This document shows, in pieces, positions 7,507 through 16,316 of a stretch of 64,000 bases of DNA. Each line of letters begins with the position of its first letter. Position 1 is the first letter of the stretch. The notes beneath the pieces were generated by a model. The model was not told the origin of the DNA and made no database searches. It saw only the letters and a list, made by a program, of their open reading frames with translations. Source of the stretch: Sphingorhabdus wooponensis (lineage in GTDB: Bacteria; Pseudomonadota; Alphaproteobacteria; Sphingomonadales; Sphingomonadaceae); assembly GCF_003933235.1 (NCBI RefSeq), contig NZ_RWJI01000001.1:812001-876000 (forward strand), written 5' to 3'. Made by a program: the position numbers and the translations under genes.

Positions 7507-10465
7507 AGGCTCCGCGCCCCGCGCTCATGTGTTCAATGTACCGCTGGGTAATGACCTATGCGATGTAACCGCGCAATGGATATTGCAGTCCGCTGGCGCA
7601 GACCCGCTGGCGATTAGTAACAACATACTCCTCTTGCCGAATAACCGCGCGATTAAGGCCATGACGGAGGCTTTTGTGCGGCAGGCGGCGCCGGGTATGC
7701 TTTTGCCGCGTATGGTTGCCGTGGGTGACATGCAGATGGACGAAGCCTTAGGCCCGATGCTTGACCCCATAGAGATGGGTAGCACGATATGGCCATCTAT
7801 CGCGCCCTTTGAACGGCTGATGTTGTTGGCGAAGCTCGTCAAAGACTATCAGCCCGGTGATGCGCCGCTTTCGCCTGCGGAAGCATTACGACTTGCGCGC
7901 AAATTGGCAGAATTGATCGATGCGCTTGAGGTTGATCTGGTCGACTTTGCCGCTTTCGCAGATATTAAAGTTGAGGCTGATTTGGCCGGACATTGGCAAG
8001 ATGCTTATGCGCGGCTTTTGCAGATATTGCCTGCCTATCGGGCGGCTTTAACCGCGCGCCAATTGCTGGGGCCAGCAGAACGTCGGAACCATTTGTTGGC
8101 GGCGCTTGAGCAGCGTTTAGCGCAAAATGCCGGTGAAGCTCCGATCATAGCGGTGGGGATTACAACCTCTGCAAAGGCTGTCGCCCGCGTGCTGCGCCGT
8201 GTCGCACTTATACCAAACGGGCACGTCATCTTGCCGGGCGTGGATATTGATATGCCGGATGCGCGATGGGACAATCTATCGCCACCCAATTTGGATAACC
8301 CAAGCTTTGGCCGCCGTCATAATGTCGAGGTGCATCCGCAGTTTCATTTGAAACATTTACTGGAACTCATGGGCATAGATCGCAGCGAGATTACGGTTCT
8401 CCCAACCGCTAAGTCGGTACCAGAAGCCACAACGATTTCGGAGATATTCTGCCTTCCAGAACATAGCGTATATTGGCAGGAACTGCCACCGGAGCGCAAA
8501 AGCCTTCCGCATGCTAAATGGTTGGAGGCGGAAGATAGCGCCCAAGAAGCCAAGGCCATTGCGGTGCGTATTCGTGGGGCGTTGGAAACCGCGCAAAAGC
8601 GGGTTGCGCTGATTACCCCAGATCGCGAATTGGCGGTGCGGGTCGCTGGGCAGTTACGCCGCTGGGGTATAGAGGTTGACGACAGCGCGGGTATACCCTT
8701 GCTGCAAACACCGCCGGGCACGCTTGCGCTGGCGCTGGTAGACGCGATTTGGAGCCGATTTTCCGCGTCGAGCATCTTGGCCATTGCCAAGCATCCTTTG
8801 GTATTTGCCGGTACGCAAAGGCTCGACTGGTTGGACCATGTGCGGCAGCTTGATCTTGCATTGCGGGGCACAGCTACTGGCATTGGGCTTGCGGCGATCA
8901 CGCGGCGGTTGGAGACAGCGCGCAAACCAAATGAAGCGCTTATCGCGTGGTGGTCTGGCGTTGTCACCATGTTGGCACCGCTAGAGAATGCCGATGGCCA
9001 GTCATTTGAATATGTTCTTGCGACACTGCGCGATGTGGCCACGGCGCTTACCGATGGTGGCATCTGGCGGGGCGCAAGTGGCCGCGAACTGGCACGCAAT
9101 TGGGAGGAGATCAGTTCGAGCAATCTGTCGACGCTTGGCCGTATCGATACAACCGGCTTGGTTGGGACGTTTAAGGAAATTTTCTCCGGCGCGGTTGTTC
9201 GTCCGCCTTATGGTGGGCATCCGCGCGTCGCGATTTACGGCCTGTTGGAGGCGCGGCTACAACAGGCAGACTTACTGATTTGTTCCGGCTTGAACGAAGG
9301 CACATGGCCACAAATCGCGCAGCCTGATCCATGGTTGGCCCCCGCTATCCGACGGCACCTGAAACTGCCAACCTTGGATAGAAATATTGGCCTATCGGCG
9401 CATGATTTGGCGACGGCCTTGGGGGCGCAAGAGGTGTTGCTGACCCGCGCGCGGCGGGATCGTGGCGGGCCAACGGTGGCGTCGCGCTTTCTGTTACGGA
9501 TCAAAGCGCTGATGGGAAAGGCGCTTGCGGTTGATGATGCATTATTGGACTGTGCCGATGCGCTGGATCGTCCTGCCGAAAAGGAACCGTTCGCTACGCG
9601 GCCAGTGCCAATGCCAAATGCAAAACAGCGTTTGGTTTCCTTGTCCGTTACCGATTTCGATCAGTTGAAATCTGACCCTTATTCCTTTTACGCTAAGCGT
9701 ATTCTGGGGCTGCCCGTGTTGGAAAAGGTTGATGCCGAACCCAGTTTTGCGTGGCGCGGGAGCCTCGTCCACGACATATTGGAAAAATGGTTCACCCACG
9801 ACGCTTGCGCGGTTGATAAGCTTGTTGCACGCGCCGATGCCTTGCTGGCGCAGGAAGCGAGCGATCCCTTGCTGCGCACATTATGGCAGCCACGTATTGC
9901 CGCTGGGTTGCGCTGGGTGGCCGAAGAAACCAAGCGCCTAATGACCGAACAAGGTCGCGTCGTGGCGGTTGCCGAGCAACCCGGCACTGTCCATCTCAAA
10001 GGTATCGCCGTCAAAGGGCGGGTGGACCGTATTGATCGAACCGCAGATGGCGACTTGGTTATCATTGATTATAAAACCGGATCACCACCAACGGCCAAGC
10101 AAGTTAAGGCGGGCTTCGCGCTACAACTGGGCCTCATCGGTTACATGGCGGAAGAGCTGGCCATCAAAGGCGTGTCAGGCGAAGCGAGCCATTTCGAATA
10201 TTGGAGCCTTGCCAAAAACAAGGAAGCTTTCGGCCATATTGTTATGCCGACAAGCACACGTACAGGCGATAAAAAACCTGATCGCAATGAATTCATTGCC
10301 TTTGCGGTTGAACACGCGGAAGCGGCGATTGGTAAATGGATATTGGGTGACGCGCCCTTTACCGCAAAGCTGCACCCCGAATTCGCTCTTTATGGCGATT
10401 ATGACCAATTGATGCGCTTGCAGGAATGGAATGGGCGTCAGGCAATAATCGAGGACGCGGCATGA
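7496..10465 (+). CDS. addB: Double-strand break repair protein AddB
   Basis: AddB is the nuclease and Chi-scanning subunit of the AddAB helicase-nuclease, the alphaproteobacterial counterpart of RecBCD. The 989-residue protein begins with the alphaproteobacterial AddB helicase-like region (NNILLLPNNRAIK). It ends with a PD-(D/E)XK nuclease domain whose core is VIIDYKTG, at about residue 860. Start and stop overlap murU and addA, so production is probably translationally coupled with AddA. Confidence 0.93.
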   Translation: MADKGSAPRAHVFNVPLGNDLCDVTAQWILQSAGADPLAISNNILLLPNNRAIKAMTEAFVRQAAPGMLLPRMVAVGDMQMDEALGPMLDPIEMGSTIWPSIAPFERLMLLAKLVKDYQPGDAPLSPAEALRLARKLAELIDALEVDLVDFAAFADIKVEADLAGHWQDAYARLLQILPAYRAALTARQLLGPAERRNHLLAALEQRLAQNAGEAPIIAVGITTSAKAVARVLRRVALIPNGHVILPGVDIDMPDARWDNLSPPNLDNPSFGRRHNVEVHPQFHLKHLLELMGIDRSEITVLPTAKSVPEATTISEIFCLPEHSVYWQELPPERKSLPHAKWLEAEDSAQEAKAIAVRIRGALETAQKRVALITPDRELAVRVAGQLRRWGIEVDDSAGIPLLQTPPGTLALALVDAIWSRFSASSILAIAKHPLVFAGTQRLDWLDHVRQLDLALRGTATGIGLAAITRRLETARKPNEALIAWWSGVVTMLAPLENADGQSFEYVLATLRDVATALTDGGIWRGASGRELARNWEEISSSNLSTLGRIDTTGLVGTFKEIFSGAVVRPPYGGHPRVAIYGLLEARLQQADLLICSGLNEGTWPQIAQPDPWLAPAIRRHLKLPTLDRNIGLSAHDLATALGAQEVLLTRARRDRGGPTVASRFLLRIKALMGKALAVDDALLDCADALDRPAEKEPFATRPVPMPNAKQRLVSLSVTDFDQLKSDPYSFYAKRILGLPVLEKVDAEPSFAWRGSLVHDILEKWFTHDACAVDKLVARADALLAQEASDPLLRTLWQPRIAAGLRWVAEETKRLMTEQGRVVAVAEQPGTVHLKGIAVKGRVDRIDRTADGDLVIIDYKTGSPPTAKQVKAGFALQLGLIGYMAEELAIKGVSGEASHFEYWSLAKNKEAFGHIVMPTSTRTGDKKPDRNEFIAFAVEHAEAAIGKWILGDAPFTAKLHPEFALYGDYDQLMRLQEWNGRQAIIEDAA

Positions 10466-13400
10466 GTGCAGAACCTAAAAAGCTGCATCCCTTAATCTCC
10501 GCGCAAGCCAGCGCTGTTGTTCCGCGCGACAATATTTGGCTTAGCGCATCGGCTGGTACGGGTAAAACGCAAGTGCTGACGGCGCGTGTCATCCGGCTGT
10601 TGTTGGAAAATGATGTTGAGCCGGAAAATCTGCTGTGCATCACATTTACGAAGGCTGGCGCGTCCGAAATGGCGGACCGCATCAATCAGCTTTTGGCGAC
10701 ATGGGTGCAGATGGACGGCACCGCGCTAGGTAACGACCTAAAAGCAATTGGTGCAGATTTTGGTCCCGAGGCGCGCAGAAAAGCACGGCAATTGTTCGCA
10801 AAGGTTCTGGATGCGCCCGGCGGTGGGTTGCAGATTTTGACCATCCACAGCTTCTGCCAATCCTTGCTTGGTAGCTTTCCAGAAGAGGCTGGCCTTGTGC
10901 CGGGGTTCAAGCCGGTTGAGGGGCGCGAGCAGCGCGAATTGCTCGACGCGGCGCTCGCGAATTTGGTTTTGGATGCCGAAGCGCGTGGTGACGGCAGGAT
11001 GATTGCCAATTTGCAGGAACTGAGCGTCAACATGGGCGAGGAAGCGGCGCTGCGCTTCTTGCATCGCACCGCGGCGGCCCCTGATGTGATGGCCGGTATC
11101 CCCGATGATGCAGGGGCCGTGGTCTGGGCGCGGCGCTTGGCGGATGTCAGCTTTTCCGGATCCGTTGAGGATATGTTAGCGGCCGCGTTTGCTGACGAAC
11201 ACATTCCGCGCGCGGACCTGCAATCCATTATCGACGCCAATCTTTCATGGGGCAAAAATAAAGCCGATAGCCGTGGTGGCAAGCGTGCGGCGGTGCTTCA
11301 AAACTGGTTGTCCCGTTCTCCGGCAGAGCGGGCAGTTTTATTCGCGGATCTTCATGGTTGTTGGTCAACGAAGGACGGCGAAGTGCAGAATGCGTCCAAG
11401 AACTTTACCCCACTGACGGATGAATATGCCGCGCAAGCGTTGGCGCTGTTCGAATGGACCAACCAGTTGATGGGGCAGGTGGTGCGCGCGCAATATGCCG
11501 ACAGGCTGGCGCGGGCCTTGTTGGTCGGCAAGGAATTTGCGGCGCAATATGGCAAAGCGAAGCACGCGCTGGGCGCGGTCGATTTCGATGACATGATCCG
11601 GCGCACGGCGGCGTTGCTGCAACATGGCCAGATGGCAGATTGGGTGCGGTTTAAGCTCGATCGGCAGATCGACCATATATTGGTTGATGAAGCGCAGGAC
11701 ACCAACGCCGCGCAGTGGGAGATTATTGGCTCACTCACGGGAGATTTTTACAGTGGTATGGGCGTGAAGCCCGACAAGATACGCACTTTATTTTCCGTGG
11801 GCGACTTCAAACAAGCCATTTACGGGTTCCAAGGGACCGCGCCGGAACGCTATGAAGCCGCAGGTGTATCTTTTGCCGACCGTATTGGTAAATCGGGGGC
11901 TGCGTTGAGCCGTCTTAGTCTATCGCAAAGTTTCCGTTCAACGCCGCCAATCCTTGAATTCGTTAATGCTGTTATCGATGAAGCGGGGCCTGAAAGTTTC
12001 GGAATAAACGGTGAAATCGCGGAGCATTATAGCGACAAGCCGCACATTGGCATGGTCGAGCTGTTGGAACCCATTTCCGCCAAACCCAATGGGCAGGATG
12101 ACAGCAGTTCGGACGAAGAAGAGGATTGGTTCAGCGATGAAAAACGCGCACTGGCCGAGAAGCTCGCGGACCATGTCAAAGCGCTGATTGACGCAAAACC
12201 TTGGCTCGTCAGCAAAAATCGTCCCCTTGAGCCCGGCGATATCCTGTTTCTATTGCGCAGCCGTGGTGACATGGCGTCGATGCTGGTGGCGCAATTGCAT
12301 GAACGCAATGTGCCCGTTGCAGGTATCGACCGGCTTCGTTTGTTGCAGCCTTTGGTGGTGCAAGATTTGCTGGCCGCCATCAAATTTGTGCTGCAACCCA
12401 ATGATGATTTTAGTCTGGCCTGTGTGTTGGTTTCACCCATCATTGGTTGGTCGCAGGAAACGTTGCTCCAATATGGCTATGTCGGCGACCGCAAGGGCAG
12501 CCTGTGGCAGCATATTCGTGACCGGCCAGAGCTTGAACCGCACATCGCCCTGCTGCGCGATATGCTTGCGATGGCCGATTTCACGACGGTTTATCATTTC
12601 CTGGAACAGATATTGTCCGGCCCCATCGGCGCGCGGCGTAAGTTCACCGCGCGTCTGGGCAGTGAGGTTTTGGTTCCTATTGAAGAGATGCTGAATTCCG
12701 CGTTGCAATTTGAACAGCAACATAGCGGGGGCTTGCAAAAATTCCTTGCATGGTTCGACCGGGGTGACACCGAAATCAAGCGCGAGGGCGACAGCAGTAG
12801 CAAAGAGGTCAGGATTATGACCGTCCATGGCGCAAAGGGGTTGCAAGCCCCAGTTGTCATTTTGGCGGATGTGACATCTGACCCGACCAAGAAACCAGAC
12901 CAGTCTGCCGAGCTGTTGATGGATGAGGGGCAGCGCATACCCTTGTTACCTATCCGCAAGGCGGAACAATCGGGGCAGTTGCTGGAAACCGTTCAGCGGC
13001 AAAAGACCCGTGAACTGCAAGAGCATAAACGCTTGCTCTACGTCGCGATCACGCGCGCAGAGGAACGGCTGATTATGGCCGGATCTTTGGGCATCAGCCG
13101 CAAGGGAGAGGCGCCCGCCGAAAGCTGGTGCGCGCTGTTGCAACGGGGCATGACAGCGCTTGGGTGCGATTGGGAAGATGATGCTCGCTGGGGCAAGGTG
13201 CTACGCCATGTTGGGCAACATGGGGCCTCCCTGACGCCGCCAGAAGACAGCCCTACTGCCTCTACGCAAACGCAAGCGCCCGTTGTGATGCCCGATTGGC
13301 TTTTTGCCCCAGCGCCAGAGGAGCGTCGCCCGCCGCGTCCTTTAGTCCCGTCGCGCCTGAACGATGATGATTATGGCGATGCACCAGCGATTTCCGCCAT

Positions 13401-13893
13401 GCGCAAGGCCGCCGAGCGCGGCAAGTTGATCCACGCTTTGCTCGAACGCATCATGGATGAGACATCTCTGCAAAAAGCGGAGCAATGGCTAAATGCGCAG
13501 ACACTGGATCATGCCATTGATGAGGGCCAGCTTATCGCTGAGGTGCGGGAAATCATCACCAACCCGCAATGGGCACCTTTCTTTAGCACGTCCGCACGTG
13601 CGGAGGTCCCATTGGTCGCTGTGGTAGGCGAAATGGTAATCAATGGCCGGATTGACCGGCTGTTGGTGGAACCAGGTCTGGTGCGTGCCATTGATTTCAA
13701 AACGGGTCGGCAGGTGCCGCAGGATGAAAGCGGCGTGCCCGCCCCGCATTTGCGGCAAATGGCACATTATCGTGCCGCATTGCAGACGATTTTCCCCGCG
13801 TCGCGTGTTGAAGTGTCGCTGCTATTCACTTATGCGCCGCGTTTCATCACGCTTTCAGACGACATCTTGGCCCCTTATTACCCGGCCTCTTGA
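10462..13893 (+). CDS. addA: Double-strand break repair helicase AddA
   Basis: AddA is the UvrD-like 3'-5' helicase and second nuclease subunit of AddAB. The start is taken at ATG 10462, which overlaps the addB TGA in an ATGA junction; an upstream in-frame start at 10426 would extend into addB without support. The 1143-residue protein shows Walker A SASAGTGKT, motif Ia ITFTKAGASEMADR, Walker B DHILVDEAQDTNA, motif VI LLYVAITRAEER and a C-terminal nuclease core IDFKTGRQ. Confidence 0.94.
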   Translation: MSAEPKKLHPLISAQASAVVPRDNIWLSASAGTGKTQVLTARVIRLLLENDVEPENLLCITFTKAGASEMADRINQLLATWVQMDGTALGNDLKAIGADFGPEARRKARQLFAKVLDAPGGGLQILTIHSFCQSLLGSFPEEAGLVPGFKPVEGREQRELLDAALANLVLDAEARGDGRMIANLQELSVNMGEEAALRFLHRTAAAPDVMAGIPDDAGAVVWARRLADVSFSGSVEDMLAAAFADEHIPRADLQSIIDANLSWGKNKADSRGGKRAAVLQNWLSRSPAERAVLFADLHGCWSTKDGEVQNASKNFTPLTDEYAAQALALFEWTNQLMGQVVRAQYADRLARALLVGKEFAAQYGKAKHALGAVDFDDMIRRTAALLQHGQMADWVRFKLDRQIDHILVDEAQDTNAAQWEIIGSLTGDFYSGMGVKPDKIRTLFSVGDFKQAIYGFQGTAPERYEAAGVSFADRIGKSGAALSRLSLSQSFRSTPPILEFVNAVIDEAGPESFGINGEIAEHYSDKPHIGMVELLEPISAKPNGQDDSSSDEEEDWFSDEKRALAEKLADHVKALIDAKPWLVSKNRPLEPGDILFLLRSRGDMASMLVAQLHERNVPVAGIDRLRLLQPLVVQDLLAAIKFVLQPNDDFSLACVLVSPIIGWSQETLLQYGYVGDRKGSLWQHIRDRPELEPHIALLRDMLAMADFTTVYHFLEQILSGPIGARRKFTARLGSEVLVPIEEMLNSALQFEQQHSGGLQKFLAWFDRGDTEIKREGDSSSKEVRIMTVHGAKGLQAPVVILADVTSDPTKKPDQSAELLMDEGQRIPLLPIRKAEQSGQLLETVQRQKTRELQEHKRLLYVAITRAEERLIMAGSLGISRKGEAPAESWCALLQRGMTALGCDWEDDARWGKVLRHVGQHGASLTPPEDSPTASTQTQAPVVMPDWLFAPAPEERRPPRPLVPSRLNDDDYGDAPAISAMRKAAERGKLIHALLERIMDETSLQKAEQWLNAQTLDHAIDEGQLIAEVREIITNPQWAPFFSTSARAEVPLVAVVGEMVINGRIDRLLVEPGLVRAIDFKTGRQVPQDESGVPAPHLRQMAHYRAALQTIFPASRVEVSLLFTYAPRFITLSDDILAPYYPAS

Positions 13894-13974
13894 CGCTTCA
13901 AGCAAAACTATTGCGCATGGTCCTTGTCAGCCCTTGGCGGCAGGAATACATGGGGCACAACAAAGGAGATTGAA

Positions 13975-14295
13975 ATGGCTACCAAAACCGTAGGCGATAA
14001 TGATTTCGCCGCAACTGTGCTTGCATCAGGCAAACCCGTATTGGTCGATTTTTGGGCCGAATGGTGCGGCCCATGCAAGATGATTGGCCCAAGCCTCGAA
14101 GAAATCAGTGATGAGCTTGCTGGGCAAGTTGAGATTGTGAAGCTGAACATTGATGATCATCCTGACACGCCTGCCAAATATGGCGTGCGCGGGATACCCA
14201 CGATGATCCTTTTCAAGGGTGGCGAAATTGCCGATACCAAAGTCGGCGCCGCTCCTAAGGCACAATTGAAAAGCTGGCTCGAAGCCGCGCTTTAG
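13975..14295 (+). CDS. trxA: Thioredoxin
   Basis: This is a cytoplasmic protein-disulfide reductant of 106 residues with the active site WCGPCK (Trp30 to Lys35), the family-typical VDFWAEWCGPC context and the cis-proline region GIPTMILF. ATG 13975 is chosen over an upstream in-frame start because AAAGGAGA lies just ahead of it. Its TAG stop codon lies inside the terminal repeat of the adjacent MITE-like element, yet the C-terminus (LKSWLEAAL) looks complete. It is 81 bp downstream of addA and may be co-transcribed. Confidence 0.96.
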   Translation: MATKTVGDNDFAATVLASGKPVLVDFWAEWCGPCKMIGPSLEEISDELAGQVEIVKLNIDDHPDTPAKYGVRGIPTMILFKGGEIADTKVGAAPKAQLKSWLEAAL

Positions 14296-14560
14296 GGTCA
14301 GAACCACTTAAATACACCTCCGCGGTTTGAGGCCATTTTGTTCAGTGCAAGGCGGCAAAGCGCAGGCTTAGTGGTTCTAAGTCTAGCTTTGCCAACGCGG
14401 CAATGGACAAAATAGATCAAATCCGAAGGACGTCAAAATGGCCTAGATCTCGAAATAAAATGCCCTTGCAGGCAGAATAACTGCCTGCGGCGGACATTTT
14501 CCTTCGATATCTTTGCCATTTTGACGCCGCGAAGGTGGATTTAAGTGGTCCTAACCCTAA
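14292..14560. mobile_element. MITE-like cruciform element with 34-bp terminal inverted repeats
   Basis: The two ends (14292-14325 and the complement of 14527-14560) match at 30 of 34 positions and both begin TTAGGGT. Inside are two independent hairpins. The left one has GGCAAAGC (14354-14361) paired with GCTTTGCC (14386-14393). The right one has CGTCAAAATGGC (14431-14442) paired with GCCATTTTGACG (14515-14526), and a central GCAGGCAG/CTGCCTGC stem (14468-14488). There is no open reading frame of note, so mobility would need a transposase in trans. Ends reading TA-GGGT would suit a TA-targeting (IS630/Tc1-mariner type) transposase; that is inference. The stop codons of trxA and argJ both lie in the terminal TTAGGG. 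Confidence 0.75.
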
Positions 14561-15780
14561 CTGCGATAATCGGCGTTGATGCTTATGTAGCCGTGGGTCA
14601 GGTCGCACGTCCACACTGTGGCGTGCCCCGACCCAAGGCCCAGATCAACGCCTATTTCGATTTCCTTTTGCTTTAGGTGACGCGCCACGGGCGCTTCATC
14701 ATAATCGGCCACCGCCAGTCCGTTGCGCGCGACCAAGGTCGAACCAAAACGGATGGAAAGCGTGTCACGATTTGCAGGCTCACCGGCCTTGCCAACAGCC
14801 ATCACGACGCGGCCCCAATTGGCATCCTCACCCGCTATCGCCGTTTTGACCAAGGGTGAATTGGCAATCGCCAAGCCGACGCGCCGCGCGCTGTCATTGC
14901 TGGCGGCCCCCGTAACCTGAATTTCGATGAATTTCTGCGCCCCTTCGCCATCGCGCACCACAAGATGCGCTAATTGGCGGCAGACATCGCTCAGCGCGGC
15001 GGCAAAGGCGTCTGCACCGGCATCATCATATGATGTTAGCTGCATATTACCTGCTTGGCCTGTGGCAAAAGCAAGCACAGTGTCGCTGGTGGAGGTGTCG
15101 CTATCCACGGTAATGCAGCTAAAGCTTGATTTATTGGCGGCAGACAAAAGCTGCTGCAAAAACGCCGCGTCGACGGCCGCGTCAGTGAATATATATCCCA
15201 ACATGGTGGCCATGTCGGGTGCAATCATACCCGAACCCTTGATTATGCCGACAATCTGAACCTTACGACCATCGACCATCGCGCTGGCGGTTGCGCCCTT
15301 GGCGAAGGTATCGGTGGTGCCAATGCCATGCGTGATATCTGCCCAACTGCATGGTGCCGCGCCAAAAGCCGCTTCAAGACCGGCCTGCGCCTTGTCGATA
15401 GGCAAAGGCACGCCAATAACGCCTGTCGAAGACACGAATATCTCGGTCACATCGCAGCTCAAATGCGCTGCAACCTGCCCAACAATAACGTCCACCGCAT
15501 CTTTGCCCCGCTGCCCTGTGAAAGCGTTGCTGTTGCCCGCATTCACCACCAACGCACGCGCAAGGCCATGCCGCAAATGCGCGCGGCATAGGTCGACCTC
15601 AGCCGAACAGCATAAATTTTGCGTGGTTACACCCGCAACCGTTGTGCCCGCATCGAACCGAACATAGCTCAGGTCACAGCGGTCCCATTCCTTATACCCT
15701 GCGCGGGCAACATAGGGCGTTGCACCCGCGATATCGGGCATGATAGGAAAAGATATGGCGAGTGGAGAAGTGCTAGACAA
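14557..15780 (-). CDS. argJ: Bifunctional glutamate N-acetyltransferase / amino-acid acetyltransferase ArgJ
   Basis: ArgJ recycles the acetyl group between N-acetylornithine and glutamate in arginine synthesis, and bifunctional forms also use acetyl-CoA. The 407-residue protein contains ATMLGY near residue 190, where self-cleavage leaves a new N-terminal catalytic Thr, and ends in the canonical INADYRS. The best start is TTG 15780, because the residues that follow (SPLAISFPIMPDIAG) match the usual N-terminus; ATG 15741 is the alternative. The TAG stop lies in the right terminal repeat of the neighbouring element. Confidence 0.95.
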   Translation of the reverse strand: MSSTSPLAISFPIMPDIAGATPYVARAGYKEWDRCDLSYVRFDAGTTVAGVTTQNLCCSAEVDLCRAHLRHGLARALVVNAGNSNAFTGQRGKDAVDVIVGQVAAHLSCDVTEIFVSSTGVIGVPLPIDKAQAGLEAAFGAAPCSWADITHGIGTTDTFAKGATASAMVDGRKVQIVGIIKGSGMIAPDMATMLGYIFTDAAVDAAFLQQLLSAANKSSFSCITVDSDTSTSDTVLAFATGQAGNMQLTSYDDAGADAFAAALSDVCRQLAHLVVRDGEGAQKFIEIQVTGAASNDSARRVGLAIANSPLVKTAIAGEDANWGRVVMAVGKAGEPANRDTLSIRFGSTLVARNGLAVADYDEAPVARHLKQKEIEIGVDLGLGSGHATVWTCDLTHGYISINADYRS

Positions 15781-15828
15781 GTATCTGTAACCTTGTGATA
15801 TTCTTAGAAATCTTCGGAGGGTATTTAA

Positions 15829-15885
15829 ATGTTACATTTCGTTTATCTGTTGGCCGCAATTGGCGCAACCGGCAATGCATTCTAA
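15829..15885 (+). CDS. 18-residue hydrophobic micro-ORF upstream of secA, possible leader peptide
   Basis: The peptide reads MLHFVYLLAAIGATGNAF. The reason to call it is the strong Shine-Dalgarno GGAGGG at 15816-15821, 7 nt before the ATG. It is the first plus-strand translation signal after the divergent argJ, and is followed 71 bp later by a short secretory ORF and then secA. It shares a YLLA core with the signal peptide of that ORF. It could be a leader peptide, a small membrane peptide or a chance ORF; no family is known to me. Confidence 0.4.
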   Translation: MLHFVYLLAAIGATGNAF

Positions 15886-15956
15886 ACAGCGCGCTTCGGG
15901 ATAGACGCGCAGCCTTTGTATCCCTATATGCTGTGTAGCACCTCATAAGGCAGAAT

Positions 15957-16229
15957 ATGCGTTTACTGATTTATCTACTGGCGATGATGAGCGGATTTTC
16001 CGCTGCGGAGGCGGCGCGTCCGGTATCCTCTGCGTCTGCATCGGTGGATACGGCGGTTGCGCAGGCTTATGTTGCCGCTGCTGCGTTTGAGGTTGTTTCT
16101 GTTTCTGAACCCGTGGTGCGTGAGACAGCGAAGGCGCGGGTTTCCCTTGCGCCAGCCATTGGTGAAGCGCGCCTGGTGGCTGTTTCGCCCGATACGCCGA
16201 TTGATCGGCACGATATCATTTTAGGTTAG
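15957..16229 (+). CDS. Small predicted secreted protein immediately upstream of secA
   Basis: The 90-residue protein is not recognised. Its first 19 residues are a textbook signal peptide (Arg, then LLIYLLAMMSGFSAAEA, with cleavage probably after AEA). The mature part is about 70 residues, Ala/Val/Ser-rich and without cysteines. AAGG precedes the ATG. It ends 87 bp before secA on the same strand, and two hairpins lie in the gap. The arrangement is like SecM-secA in gammaproteobacteria, where a secreted nascent chain stalls and regulates secA, but the E. coli arrest sequence and RAPP-type motifs are absent. A regulatory role is therefore a hypothesis. Confidence 0.6.
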   Translation: MRLLIYLLAMMSGFSAAEAARPVSSASASVDTAVAQAYVAAAAFEVVSVSEPVVRETAKARVSLAPAIGEARLVAVSPDTPIDRHDIILG

Positions 16230-16236
16230 GCTTTTT

Positions 16237-16252
16237 GCACCCTTTTGGGTGC
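16237..16252 (+). promoter_or_regulatory. Hairpin between the small secreted ORF and secA
   Basis: GCACCC and GGGTGC form a perfect 6-bp stem around TTTT, 7 nt after the stop codon of the small ORF. A second GC-rich hairpin (CGCGC/GCGCG around 16270-16288) follows before the secA ribosome-binding site GAAGGAA (16303-16309). Neither visibly sequesters that site. There is no T-run, so it is not an obvious terminator. Confidence 0.4.
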
Positions 16253-16316
16253 GTTCAACAGCGACCTACCGCGCGCCGATTGTGCGCGTTTCCAATATAT
16301 TTTGAAGGAATTATCC

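Noticed and set aside
8344-9123. 259-codon minus-strand frame inside addB
   Set aside because: Antisense to AddB; serine/alanine-rich translation typical of a shadow frame.
15957-16229. Direct SecM orthologue
   Set aside because: The length is about half, and neither the E. coli SecM arrest sequence nor a RAPP-type motif is present; retained only as an architectural analogy.
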